Origin: Candidatus Binataceae bacterium
Lineage (GTDB): Bacteria; Desulfobacterota; Binatia; Binatales; Binataceae
NCBI GenBank assembly: GCA_035294265.1
Contig: DATGLK010000056.1
Span: 1-32,414, forward strand
Length of the DNA: 32,414 nt
Direction of reading: 5' to 3'
Notes under the pieces: model-generated
What the model was told of the DNA's origin: nothing
Seen by the model: only the letters and a program-made list of their open reading frames with translations
The model's database searches: none
Part shown: piece by piece, positions 7,700 to 15,637 of the stretch
Layout: each line of letters opens with the position of its first letter
How positions within the stretch are numbered: the stretch's first letter is position 1
Program-made: the position numbers and the translations under genes

Positions 7700-7727
7700 T
7701 TGACTTGTCTCAAGCGCCGGATAAGAT
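7700..7727 (+). promoter_or_regulatory. Sigma-70-like promoter upstream of the TetR/hopanoid operon
   Basis: TTGACT at 7700-7705 and TAAGAT at 7722-7727 are separated by 16 bases, a near-consensus -35/-10 pair. Transcription would begin near 7734, leaving a leader of about 120 bases before the TetR start codon. It lies in the only sizeable gap before the operon. This is the best promoter candidate I can see in the window. Confidence 0.5.
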
Positions 7728-7760
7728 TGCCATTGACCGACGGGTTAGGCAGCGCTTGAG
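7709..7760. repeat. Inverted repeat spanning the -10 region and leader
   Basis: CTCAAGCGC at 7709-7717 is the exact reverse complement of GCGCTTGAG at 7752-7760. A second, smaller inverted repeat (CTTGA at 7699-7703 with TCAAG at 7710-7714) overlaps the -35 box. Because it flanks the promoter and precedes a TetR gene, it could be an operator for self-regulation. The same word occurs elsewhere in coding DNA, so this is tentative. Confidence 0.3.
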
Positions 7761-7856
7761 CGCGAGTCTCTAGGGTTGCCCTGGCTAGCGAGTGGACCTG
7801 CAACTCGACAAGGGGCGGTCGCTCCCGGAAGACAACTGCTCCTGACCAAGGCAACG

Positions 7857-8474
7857 ATGACCGAGGCAGCACGCACGCAAGCTCAGGATTCGCGTGACGA
7901 GATCCTGAAGGCGGCCATGCAATTGTTTGCAAGCCGGGGTTTTCACGAGACTTCGATGTCGGAAATTGCGCGCGAGGCGCGAGTCAGCAAGGCGCTGATC
8001 TTCTGGCATTTCAAGACCAAGGAAGAGTTGTTCATGGCGGTGCTGAGCCGCCTGCTGGAACCATACTACATTGATTTCGCCGACGAATCGGCGCAGCTTG
8101 ACGAACGCGAGCAAATAAAGCGCCTTATCGAAGATTATGTTCTGTTTGTGCGCGATAACGCCGGTTCGGTAAGCTTCTTTCTGCGCCGCCTGATGGCGGA
8201 AGAGGTTCCTGAGGCCTTCACGGAGCAGATTCGCGGGCTGTATCAGGTTTATCAGGGGCTGCTTACCGACCGGATCCGTTGCGGACAGGAAAAGGGCTTG
8301 TTGCGTCGCACTTACCCGCCTGAGGCGATGGCAAATTTTTTGGTCTCGGCGCTTAACGGCTTGCTGGTTAATCTGCTCTTCGGAACCGGGAGCAGTTTCG
8401 ATTTGGATGGTGCGGTGAGGATGTTATGCGAATTGTTGTTGGAACCGCCGGCGAGCCCGAACGCGATCGTTTAA
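7857..8474 (+). CDS. TetR/AcrR-family transcriptional regulator
   Basis: DNA-binding repressor of the TetR family; probable control gene for the hopanoid operon that follows 28 bases later. I chose the ATG at 7857, with AAGG at 7848-7851; a longer frame from 7776 adds 27 residues with no family likeness. The N-terminus shows the classic pattern DSRDEILKAAMQLFASRGF, then the helix-turn-helix TSMSEIAREARVSKALIFWHF (about residues 32-52) and KTKEELFMAVL. The C-terminal two thirds is helical, with RGLYQVYQGLLTDRIRCGQEKGLL, typical of the ligand-binding and dimer domain. The product is 205 residues, normal for the family. The ligand is unknown; an isoprenoid or lipid signal is a reasonable guess from context only. 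Confidence 0.88.
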   Translation: MTEAARTQAQDSRDEILKAAMQLFASRGFHETSMSEIAREARVSKALIFWHFKTKEELFMAVLSRLLEPYYIDFADESAQLDEREQIKRLIEDYVLFVRDNAGSVSFFLRRLMAEEVPEAFTEQIRGLYQVYQGLLTDRIRCGQEKGLLRRTYPPEAMANFLVSALNGLLVNLLFGTGSSFDLDGAVRMLCELLLEPPASPNAIV

Positions 8475-8502
8475 GCAGGGGCAGGAGAGCGTAGGATTAA
8501 TC

Positions 8503-9501
8503 ATGCGAATGCCGCTTAAGTTAATGATGGATCTGGGGCGTTATGTGCGTCGGATGAAACGCGCTGGCAACCCCTATTTCCCTCTGGTTCTGATGTTGGA
8601 GCCGCTGCACGCCTGCAACCTGGCCTGTATTGGGTGCGGCCGCATCGTCGAATACAAGGACACCATTCGCGATCAGATGCCGCTGGAAGAGGCCCTGGGT
8701 TCGGCTCAGGAGGCGGATGCTCCGATCGTCTCGATCTGTGGCGGCGAGCCGCTGATGTACAAGCATATTGTCGCCTTGACCCGCGGTTTGATCGAACAGC
8801 GTCGCCACGTTCAGATCTGTACCAACGCCATCTTGCTGGAGCGCTTTGTCAAGCAGGTCGGGCCCGATCCGTATCTGAGCTTCAACATTCACTTGGACGG
8901 GCTTAAGGAAACCCACGATCGTGTGGTCGATCGCGCCGGCGTGTTCGACACCTGTGTGCGAATGATCAAAATGCTCAAGGAGAAAGGCTTTCGAGTCCAA
9001 ACTAACAGCACCATTTTTCGCGAGACCAGCGCGGATGAGATCGAAGAGTTGGTCAAACTGCTGGCCTCGCTCAAGGTGGACGGGATGCTGCTGACCCCTG
9101 GCTACCACTACCAAGTTTTGACCAACGACATCTATTTGACCGGCGACGAGACCCCGGTGAAGTTTCGCCGAGTCAAAAAGCTGGCCGAGGATTACAAAAT
9201 TATCAACACCCCGATCTATCTTGAATATCTGGCGGGCGAGCGCGATTTGCTGTGCAGCCCATGGACCACGGTGACGCGCAATCCGCGCGGCTGGAAGGGA
9301 CCCTGTTATCTTATCACCAATGGCCATTACGCCACTTTCAAGGAGCTGCTCGGCGCCACCGACTGGGAATACTACCGCACCAAGCAGGATCCGCGCTGCA
9401 AGGACTGTCGGCTACACTCGGGATTCGAGGGCACGGTGGCGCTGGAGTTCGGGCACAATCTCAAGGATTCGTGGAAAATGGTTCGCCATTATGTAGCCTG
9501 A
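8503..9501 (+). CDS. hpnH: Adenosyl-hopene transferase HpnH (radical SAM)
   Basis: Radical SAM enzyme that adds the 5'-deoxyadenosyl group of SAM to diploptene to give adenosylhopane, the first step of extended (C35) hopanoid side-chain synthesis. The iron-sulfur motif is CNLACIGC (Cys 38, 42, 45, CX3CX2C), preceded by PLVLMLEPLHA. It is followed by SICGGEPLMYKHI, the family's SAM-binding GGEP. Further conserved-looking stretches are FNIHLDGLKETHDRVVDR and a Cys-containing C-terminal segment near DPRCKDCRLHSGFEG. The 332-residue length matches HpnH. The ATG at 8503 follows GCAGGAG. It is the first biosynthetic gene after the regulator; a hairpin separates it from the next gene. Confidence 0.93.
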   Translation: MRMPLKLMMDLGRYVRRMKRAGNPYFPLVLMLEPLHACNLACIGCGRIVEYKDTIRDQMPLEEALGSAQEADAPIVSICGGEPLMYKHIVALTRGLIEQRRHVQICTNAILLERFVKQVGPDPYLSFNIHLDGLKETHDRVVDRAGVFDTCVRMIKMLKEKGFRVQTNSTIFRETSADEIEELVKLLASLKVDGMLLTPGYHYQVLTNDIYLTGDETPVKFRRVKKLAEDYKIINTPIYLEYLAGERDLLCSPWTTVTRNPRGWKGPCYLITNGHYATFKELLGATDWEYYRTKQDPRCKDCRLHSGFEGTVALEFGHNLKDSWKMVRHYVA

Positions 9502-9511
9502 GGTCCACTTT

Positions 9512-9548
9512 CGGAAGCGACGGCTTGGCCGTCGGGTTTCCGCACTTT
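9512..9548 (+). terminator. Terminator-like hairpin between hpnH and prenyl synthase gene
   Basis: CGACGGC at 9518-9524 pairs with GCCGTCG at 9528-9534 across a three-base loop. An outer CGGAA/TTCCG pair (9512-9516 with 9538-9542) extends it across small bulges. A run of four T residues follows at 9545-9548. The form is that of a weak rho-independent terminator or attenuator, placed just after the hpnH stop codon. Read-through would join hpnH to the downstream genes at a lower level; a protective mRNA 3' hairpin is the alternative. Confidence 0.5.
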
Positions 9549-9570
9549 TGCAGCGGGTCTTATACCACCG

Positions 9571-10521
9571 ATGCGAACTTCGACTTCGGCCCAGGGCGAC
9601 GGCGAAGCGTCAGGCGCGCGCGCGCCGGCGCGCGCCGGCGCTTTTAAAATCGAGACTTACTTGCGCGCGCGCGCCCGCCTGATCGAGAACGAGCTGGCAC
9701 GCTTGTTGGCCCGAAGTGAGGGGCCCGACGGCCGGCTGATGGAGGCGATGCGCTATAGCCTGCTGGCAGGCGGTAAGCGGTTGCGTCCCATCCTGGCCCT
9801 GGCAGCCTGCGAAGCTGTCGGCGGCAGCCGCGCACAGGCGATGGCCTTGGCCTGCGCGCTTGAGATGATTCACACCTATTCGCTTATCCATGACGACCTA
9901 CCGTGCATGGATAACGATGATTTGCGCCGCGGCAAGCCGACTAATCACAAGATCTTCGGCGAGGCGCTCGCCACCTTGGCGGGCGATGGTCTGCTGACCG
10001 ATGCTTTTGTGGTCCTGGCTCGCGCACCCTTGCCGCCGGCCGTGTTAATCGAGGTGATCGCCGAAGTGGCAAGCGCCGCCGGTGCGAGCGGGATGGTGGC
10101 CGGGCAGGCTTTGGACATCCTGTGCGAGGGGCAGGCTATCACTCAGGCGCAGCTTGAATATTTGCATGCGCGCAAAACCGGGGCACTTTTTCTGGCCGCC
10201 GTGCGCGGCGGGGCCCGGCTGGGTGGCGCGAGCGCGGCCCAACTGGCCGCGCTCGGCGATTACGGCCGGGCGCTGGGGCTGGCCTTCCAGGTTATCGACG
10301 ACATCTTGGATGTCGAAGCCTCCACCGAGCAGATGGGCAAGCGCACCCACAAGGATGGCGAGCATCACAAGGTTACCTTTCCCTCCCTGTTGGGACTGGC
10401 CAAGTCCAAAGCATTTGCGCGCAAGCTGCTGCGCCAGGCGTTGCGCGCCCTGGAGCCGTTCGATCAACGCGCCCAGCCGTTGCGCGAATTAGTGGTTTTC
10501 GTGGTGGAGCGTTCGCTGTGA
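9571..10521 (+). CDS. ispA: Short-chain prenyl diphosphate synthase (FPP/GGPP type)
   Basis: Soluble trans-prenyltransferase that condenses isopentenyl diphosphate with allylic diphosphates, most likely making farnesyl diphosphate for the squalene enzymes encoded downstream. The first Asp-rich motif is HDDLPCMDNDD (Asp 108, 109, 114, with the two-residue insert usual in bacterial FPP synthases). The second is QVIDDILD (Asp 243, 244, 247). LLAGGKRLRPIL carries the IPP-binding Lys/Arg. The product is 316 residues, somewhat longer than the usual 290-300 because of a low-complexity N-terminus of about 24 residues encoded by GC repeats. The start ATG at 9571 lacks a clear ribosome-binding site, so the true start could be further in. 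GGPP as product cannot be excluded. Confidence 0.88.
   Translation: MRTSTSAQGDGEASGARAPARAGAFKIETYLRARARLIENELARLLARSEGPDGRLMEAMRYSLLAGGKRLRPILALAACEAVGGSRAQAMALACALEMIHTYSLIHDDLPCMDNDDLRRGKPTNHKIFGEALATLAGDGLLTDAFVVLARAPLPPAVLIEVIAEVASAAGASGMVAGQALDILCEGQAITQAQLEYLHARKTGALFLAAVRGGARLGGASAAQLAALGDYGRALGLAFQVIDDILDVEASTEQMGKRTHKDGEHHKVTFPSLLGLAKSKAFARKLLRQALRALEPFDQRAQPLRELVVFVVERSL
9613..9641. repeat. GC-repeat tract in the 5' end of the prenyl synthase gene
   Basis: The ten-base unit CGCGCCGGCG occurs twice in tandem at 9621-9640, preceded by further GC alternation. It encodes the Ala/Arg/Pro-rich stretch GARAPARAGA just before the conserved enzyme begins. The tract is prone to replication slippage, and its presence supports the view that the N-terminal extension is not conserved. 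Confidence 0.6.
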
Positions 10522-11552
10522 AGGTCGGCCGCCAAGCGCTGCTGACGGCGCCGCGCCAACTGGCCTTGCGCACGCAGGCGGTGCCTCGGCCCGGCCCCGG
10601 CGAAGTGCTGCTCGCCGTGCGCTGCGCGCTCAGTTGCGGTACCGATCTGAAGTTTTTTCGTCGCGGTCACCCGCTGTTCAGTTTTCCCTCACCGCTGGGG
10701 CATGAATTTGCCGGGGTGGTGGCCGCGGTGGGGGCGGGCGTCGATCGCTTCAAGCCTGGCGACGAGCTAATGGCGGCGCCCAGCGCGCCTTGCGGCCAAT
10801 GTTTTTTCTGCCAGCGCGAGCAGGCCAACCTCTGCCCGCAGGCGATGGCGGTGATGGTGATGGGCGCCTATGCCGACTTCGTGCTGCTGCCCGCGCCGGT
10901 GGTGCAACGCAATGCTTTCCTCAAACCAGCCGCGCTACCCTTCGAAGAAGCCGCGCTGCTGGAGCCACTCTCCTGCGTGGTTCACGCCCAGGCGCTGGCG
11001 CAGCCGCGCGCGGCCGAAGTCGCCGCGGTAGTGGGCGCCGGGCCCTTCGGCCTGCTGCATGCGCTGATGCTCAAATACCTGGGGGTAGCCCAGGTGATAG
11101 TGATTGGTCGCGGCGATACCCGCCTGCGGTGGGCGAGTGAATTTGGCGCCGACCTGGTGCTCGACGCGCGCGGCGCTGACGTCGGCGCGGCGCTGGCGGC
11201 GCTCAACAGGGGTTATGGCCCTGACCTGATAATCGAGGCGACGGGGCAACCTCAGGGCTGGGAAGCGGCGATGAGCTGGGTGCGGCGCGGCGGGCGTGTA
11301 GTCTTTTTCGGGGGCTGTCCCAGTGACTCGATGGTGCGGCTGGACACCCGGCGCATGCATTACGACAATCTGACCCTGCTTGCACCCTTTCACTATCGCC
11401 CAGCCGACGTGGGGCGGGCCCGTGAGTTGTTGGTGGAAGGCACGCTGGGCGCGGCGCGAATCATCACCCGCCGCCGCCGCCTGAGCGAGTTGGCCCAGGT
11501 CTTCGAAGAGCTAGAAGCGGGTGAAGTACTAAAATGCGCCATTGTTCCCTGA
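10518..11552 (+). CDS. Zinc-dependent medium-chain dehydrogenase/reductase
   Basis: NAD(P)-dependent alcohol or polyol dehydrogenase of the MDR family, cytoplasmic. Catalytic zinc ligands are visible as Cys 40 (LSCGTD), GHE (His 62, Glu 63) and Glu 149 in LLEPLSC. Structural zinc is bound by Cys 92, 95, 98 and 106. The Rossmann nucleotide motif is VVGAGPFG (about 172-178). The start is a GTG whose last two bases are in the stop of the prenyl synthase gene (GTGA), so the two are translationally coupled. The product is 344 residues, normal for sorbitol-dehydrogenase-like members. Position inside the hopanoid operon suggests action on an isoprenoid or hopanoid intermediate, perhaps reduction of the ribosyl side chain to the tetrol; this is inference. 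Confidence 0.85.
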   Translation: MKVGRQALLTAPRQLALRTQAVPRPGPGEVLLAVRCALSCGTDLKFFRRGHPLFSFPSPLGHEFAGVVAAVGAGVDRFKPGDELMAAPSAPCGQCFFCQREQANLCPQAMAVMVMGAYADFVLLPAPVVQRNAFLKPAALPFEEAALLEPLSCVVHAQALAQPRAAEVAAVVGAGPFGLLHALMLKYLGVAQVIVIGRGDTRLRWASEFGADLVLDARGADVGAALAALNRGYGPDLIIEATGQPQGWEAAMSWVRRGGRVVFFGGCPSDSMVRLDTRRMHYDNLTLLAPFHYRPADVGRARELLVEGTLGAARIITRRRRLSELAQVFEELEAGEVLKCAIVP

Positions 11553-11629
11553 CCGTTAGCGCGCCGGAAGGTTGCGGTCGGTAAGGGAGTAGGTAAGGCG
11601 CTTGAGAGAAGGAGTTCGCGCAAAACGGT

Positions 11630-13585
11630 ATGGACGACACGGCGCAGGAGCGGGAGCAAACGGCGGCAGCGGGAGAGCAGGGCGCCCACGACAAACTTGA
11701 GCGCGTCATCGAGCGGGCCCAAAGACGGCTGCTCGACTTGCAACACCCCGAAGGTTATTGGCAGGCCGCGCTGGAGGCCAACGCCTCGATGAACGCCGAA
11801 TATATCATTTTCATGCATTTCATGGGTTGCGTGGAGGCTGAGCTTCAGGCCAAGCTCAGCAAGTACCTGCTCGAGGTGCAGCAGCCGGATGGGAGTTGGA
11901 ACCTGTTCCCGGGCGGCGAGGGGTATTTTTCCACTACCGTAGAGAGCTACTTTGCCCTCAAACTAGCCGGCATGCGCGCCGGCGACGATAAAATCACCGC
12001 CGCCCGCCGCTGGGTCCTGACCCGGGGCGGAATTCCCAAGGCTGGGATGCTGGCCCGCTTCTATCTGGCGTGTCTGGGCCAGTTGGATTGGAGCACGACC
12101 GTGGCGGTGCCGGTGGAAATCGCTTTGCTGCGCCAGAGCTGGCCGGTCAATGTCTATGAGCTATCCTCCTGGGCGCGCGGGACCTTGTTTGGCTTGATGG
12201 TGTTGCAAGCCACCAAGCCGGTGGTCAAAGTCAGCTACGAGGCGGGCGTACTTGAGCTCTATATCGAGCCGCCCCATTTCACCAAGTTCAGCCTGCCCCG
12301 TGGGCAGCGCTGGTTGTCGCTGCGCACCGCCTTCAATCAACTCGACCGCCTGTTGTGGCTGTATAATCGCCATCCACTCAAAGGTCTGCGCCAGCGCGCG
12401 CTGGCGGCAGCGGAAAAATGGCTGCTCGACCATCAGGAGGCCAACGGTTCGTGGGGCGGAATCGAGCCTTGCTATCTGCTCAGCGCGATGGCGCTCAAGG
12501 GGTTAGGCTACCGCACCGACCATCCGGTGCTGGCCAAGGCGCTTTCGGCCACCCGCGAGTTGTTGTGGGATCTGGGCGAGGAGCGCACGCTGTGCACGCC
12601 GTGCGTATCGCCCAACTGGGACACCGCCTGGGCGGCGCGCGCGCTGCTGGATTCGGGCGCTCCCAGCAACCATCCGGCCCTGCGCAGCGCCGGTCAATGG
12701 CTGATTGACCATCAAATCTTCAAAGCCGGCGACTGGTCGGTTAAGCGGCCCAAGCTGGAGCCGGGCGGATGGGCGTTCGAGTTCTACAACGACAACTATC
12801 CCGACGTTGACGACTCCGCGGTTATCGTCGGGGTGTTGGCCGAGATTGCGATGGAGCAGTTGGAGGCCAAGCAGCGCGCGGTCGCGGCGGGTTGCAACTG
12901 GGTGATCGGGATGCAATCGCGCGACGGCGGCTTTTCGGCGTTTGACGCTGATAACGACGCCAGTTGGCTCAACAGTCTGCCCTATTCAGAGCTGGAAGTG
13001 GCCACCGATCCGACCTGCCCCGACCTCACCGGCCGGGTTCTGGAGATGATGGCCGCGGCCGGCTACCGCGCCGACCATCCGGCGGCCCAGCGTGCGATCG
13101 CCTGGCTGCGCCGCCATCAGTCATCCGACGGCTCGTGGTGGGGACGCTGGGGCGTCAACTACGTCTATGGCACTTTCTCCGCGCTGTGCGGCTTGCGCGC
13201 CATTGGAATCGCGCCCGAGGATGCCATGATGCGCCGGGGCGCGGCGTGGCTCAGAGCCAAACAAAATCCCGACGGCGGATGGGGCGAAAGCTGCCTGTCC
13301 GATCGCGACCCGGCCTGGCGCGGCAAGGGTCCTAGCACTCCCAGCCAAACCGCCTGGGGCGTGATGGGCTTGCTGGCTGGAGAAGTGACCCCCGGGGAAG
13401 CGCTGGAACGTGGCGCGCGCTGGCTAATGGAGCGGCAGAACGGGGCGGGAGGCTGGGACGAAGCGGAATTCACCGGCACCGGTTTTCCTAACCACTTCTA
13501 TCTTCGCTACCACATGTATGCGCTGTATTTTCCGCTGATTGCGTTGGGGCGCTATCGGCGCTGGCTGCAATCGGCAGGCAGGTAA
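11630..13585 (+). CDS. shc: Squalene-hopene cyclase
   Basis: Membrane-associated cyclase that folds squalene and converts it in one cationic cascade to the pentacyclic hopene/hopanol. The protonating motif DVDD is at residues 392-395 inside GGWAFEFYNDNYPDVDD, almost identical to the canonical form. Several QW repeats are visible: QQPDGSWNLFPGG, QEANGSWGG, QSRDGGFSAFD, QSSDGSWWGRWGVNYVYGT, and QNPDGGWGES. The 651-residue length is typical. The ATG at 11630 lies 15 bases after GGAG at 11611, rather far, but no nearer start exists. It follows the MDR gene after 77 bases and precedes dxr by eight bases. It is the central enzyme of the operon. Confidence 0.96.
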   Translation: MDDTAQEREQTAAAGEQGAHDKLERVIERAQRRLLDLQHPEGYWQAALEANASMNAEYIIFMHFMGCVEAELQAKLSKYLLEVQQPDGSWNLFPGGEGYFSTTVESYFALKLAGMRAGDDKITAARRWVLTRGGIPKAGMLARFYLACLGQLDWSTTVAVPVEIALLRQSWPVNVYELSSWARGTLFGLMVLQATKPVVKVSYEAGVLELYIEPPHFTKFSLPRGQRWLSLRTAFNQLDRLLWLYNRHPLKGLRQRALAAAEKWLLDHQEANGSWGGIEPCYLLSAMALKGLGYRTDHPVLAKALSATRELLWDLGEERTLCTPCVSPNWDTAWAARALLDSGAPSNHPALRSAGQWLIDHQIFKAGDWSVKRPKLEPGGWAFEFYNDNYPDVDDSAVIVGVLAEIAMEQLEAKQRAVAAGCNWVIGMQSRDGGFSAFDADNDASWLNSLPYSELEVATDPTCPDLTGRVLEMMAAAGYRADHPAAQRAIAWLRRHQSSDGSWWGRWGVNYVYGTFSALCGLRAIGIAPEDAMMRRGAAWLRAKQNPDGGWGESCLSDRDPAWRGKGPSTPSQTAWGVMGLLAGEVTPGEALERGARWLMERQNGAGGWDEAEFTGTGFPNHFYLRYHMYALYFPLIALGRYRRWLQSAGR

Positions 13586-13593
13586 TATCTCCG

Positions 13594-14748
13594 ATGCGTA
13601 CCATCGCTGTTCTGGGTTCGACCGGCTCGGTGGGGGTTACCACGTTGGACGTGGCGGCCCGCTTTCCCGAGCGCTTTCGCGTCGCGGCTCTGGCCGCTGG
13701 CCGTAATCTTGAACTGTTGGCGCAACAAATCGCCCGCTTCAAACCCGAAGTCGTGGCGGTAGCCGACGAGGCGGCGGCGCGCGCGTTGCGCGCCACGCTG
13801 AGCGGACAGCGACCGCTGGTCCTGACCGGTCTAGAGGGCGCCGTCGAGGTGGCAACCCATCCGGCTGCCGAGCTGGTGGTCTCGGCCCTGGTCGGGGCGT
13901 TAGGACTGAAACCTACCTTGCGCGCGATCGAAAGCGGTAAGGATATCGCCTTCGCCAACAAGGAAGTATTGGTAATGGCGGGGGAAATCGTGACCCGCGC
14001 GGCCCTTGCCGCGGGTGTCCGCCTGCTCCCGGTCGATAGCGAGCATAACGCCTTGTTTCAGTGTCTGGAGGGGCGTGCGCGCGAGAGTGTCAAGCGAATC
14101 ATCCTGACCGCCTCGGGCGGTCCCTTCCGCACTTGGTCGCGGGAGCAGATGGAAGAGGCCACAGTGGTCCAGGCCCTCAACCACCCGATCTGGAACATGG
14201 GCCATAAGATCACTATCGACTCGGCTACCCTGATGAACAAGGGACTGGAAGTGATCGAAGCGCACTGGTTGTTCGGGCTGTCCGCGGAACGTATCGACGT
14301 GGTGATCCATCCCCAGGGCGTGGTTCATTCGCTGGTAGAGCTGGTTGACGGTTCGGTGCTGGCCGAATTGGCGATTGCCGACATGGCGATTCCCGCCGCT
14401 TTCGCGTTAGCCTATCCGGAGCGATTGCCGCTAGGCCATCTGCGCCCACTCTCTCTTTTCCAAGCCGGGCCGCTGACCTTCGAGCCGCCCGACCTGGAGC
14501 GCTTCCCCTGCCTGCGGTTGGCATATCAGGCGCTGGCCAGCGGCGGTACCACGCCGGCCTGCCTTAACGGCGCCAACGAGGAGCTGGTCGCGGGTTTTCT
14601 TGCCGGGCGGCTGCGCTTCGCTGAGATCTGGCGTCACCTAGCGACCATTTTGGAACGTTATAGCTCGCAGCCTGCACGAACCCTGGAAGACGTGCTGCAA
14701 GCCGATAGCTGGGGCCGCGCGGCGGCGCACGAGCTAATGGCGGCCTGA
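13594..14748 (+). CDS. dxr: 1-deoxy-D-xylulose 5-phosphate reductoisomerase
   Basis: NADPH-dependent enzyme of the MEP pathway that converts 1-deoxy-D-xylulose 5-phosphate to 2-C-methyl-D-erythritol 4-phosphate, the committed step to isoprenoid precursors. The NADPH motif GSTGSVG is at 8-14. The metal/substrate region is VDSEHNALFQCLEGR (Asp 148, Glu 150). SGGPFRTW and NHPIWNMGHKITIDSATLMNKGLEVIEA follow, the latter with Glu 219 and Glu 222, and then the flexible-loop region. The later IHPQGVVHS has Gly where most relatives have Ser. The length is 384 residues. It sits between shc and hpnC, which is unusual because dxr is generally near uppS/cdsA. The likely result is co-expression of precursor supply with hopanoid synthesis. 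Confidence 0.94.
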   Translation: MRTIAVLGSTGSVGVTTLDVAARFPERFRVAALAAGRNLELLAQQIARFKPEVVAVADEAAARALRATLSGQRPLVLTGLEGAVEVATHPAAELVVSALVGALGLKPTLRAIESGKDIAFANKEVLVMAGEIVTRAALAAGVRLLPVDSEHNALFQCLEGRARESVKRIILTASGGPFRTWSREQMEEATVVQALNHPIWNMGHKITIDSATLMNKGLEVIEAHWLFGLSAERIDVVIHPQGVVHSLVELVDGSVLAELAIADMAIPAAFALAYPERLPLGHLRPLSLFQAGPLTFEPPDLERFPCLRLAYQALASGGTTPACLNGANEELVAGFLAGRLRFAEIWRHLATILERYSSQPARTLEDVLQADSWGRAAAHELMAA

Positions 14749-14755
14749 GGCTGGG

Positions 14756-15637
14756 ATGGCGCTAAGCCCGGTCCTGGTGGGAGAAAAACCCGACGCGGCG
14801 GCGTTGACCGAAGCTTACGCGTGGTGCGGGCGACTGGCGCGCTCGCATTACGAAAACTTCACGATTGCCTCTTGGCTGATGCCGCGTACGATGCGCCCGC
14901 ACCTGCACGCGATTTACGCCTATGCCCGAGTGGCCGACGATTTCGCCGACGAAGAGCACGATCTGAACAAACTCGATCAATGGCAGCGTGAATTGGAGGA
15001 CGCCTACCGCGGCGTGGCCCGCCATCCGGTTTTCATTGCCCTGGCCGACACCGTGCGCCGCTTTGATATTCCGCCCCAGCCTTTTTTGGATTTGCTCGCG
15101 GCATTCCGCTCCGACGTCAATTTCGCGGGTTTCGAGACTCTGGCAGATCTGATGGAGTACTGCCGCGGTTCGGCCAACCCGGTGGGGCGGCTGGTGCTCT
15201 ATCTGTTTGGCTATCGCGACAGTGGTCGCCAGGCCCTGGCCGATCAGGTCTGCAGCGGGCTGCAATTGGCTAATTTCTGGCAGGATATCGCCATCGACCT
15301 GGGCAAGGGACGAATTTATTTGCCGCGCCAGGATCTGGCCCGCTTCGGCTGTTCGCCCGAGCAGTTGCGCGCTGGGGTAGTGAACGAGGCCTTTATCAAC
15401 CTGATGCGCCATGAAATAGGTGTGTCGCGTGATCTGCTGGGGGCTGGCGGAGCGTTGGCCCGCTTGGTGGATGGCCGCTTGCGCCGCGACGTGCTGATGT
15501 TCGCCGGCGGTGGAATGGCGATTTTGCGCGCCATCGAAGCGGCCGGCTACGATGTCTTCAAGCGGCGCCCAACGCTGACACGCAAGGATTATCTGCGGGT
15601 GGGCTGGAACGCGCTGCGCGGCCGGCTGCAAGCATGA
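14756..15637 (+). CDS. hpnC: Squalene synthase-like enzyme HpnC
   Basis: Trans-isoprenyl diphosphate synthase of the squalene/phytoene synthase fold. In the established three-gene bacterial route it converts presqualene diphosphate to hydroxysqualene. The first Asp-rich motif is VADDFADEEHD (61-65) after AIYAYAR. The second is NFWQDIAIDLGKGRIYLP (Asp 177, Asp 181). RGSANPVGRLVLYLFGY matches HpnC proteins. The 293-residue length is normal. The ATG comes seven bases after the dxr stop, with GAGG just upstream. The stop overlaps the start of hpnD. Assignment of C versus D relies on sequence likeness and gene order; the specific reaction is taken from the known family. Confidence 0.92.
   Translation: MALSPVLVGEKPDAAALTEAYAWCGRLARSHYENFTIASWLMPRTMRPHLHAIYAYARVADDFADEEHDLNKLDQWQRELEDAYRGVARHPVFIALADTVRRFDIPPQPFLDLLAAFRSDVNFAGFETLADLMEYCRGSANPVGRLVLYLFGYRDSGRQALADQVCSGLQLANFWQDIAIDLGKGRIYLPRQDLARFGCSPEQLRAGVVNEAFINLMRHEIGVSRDLLGAGGALARLVDGRLRRDVLMFAGGGMAILRAIEAAGYDVFKRRPTLTRKDYLRVGWNALRGRLQA

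Noticed and set aside
7752-11606. GCGCTTGAG before both the TetR gene (7752) and shc (11598) as a shared operator
   Set aside because: The same nine bases also occur inside coding DNA, for example near 2104 in the glycosyltransferase gene and in the prenyl synthase gene, so it is probably a common word in this GC-rich sequence.
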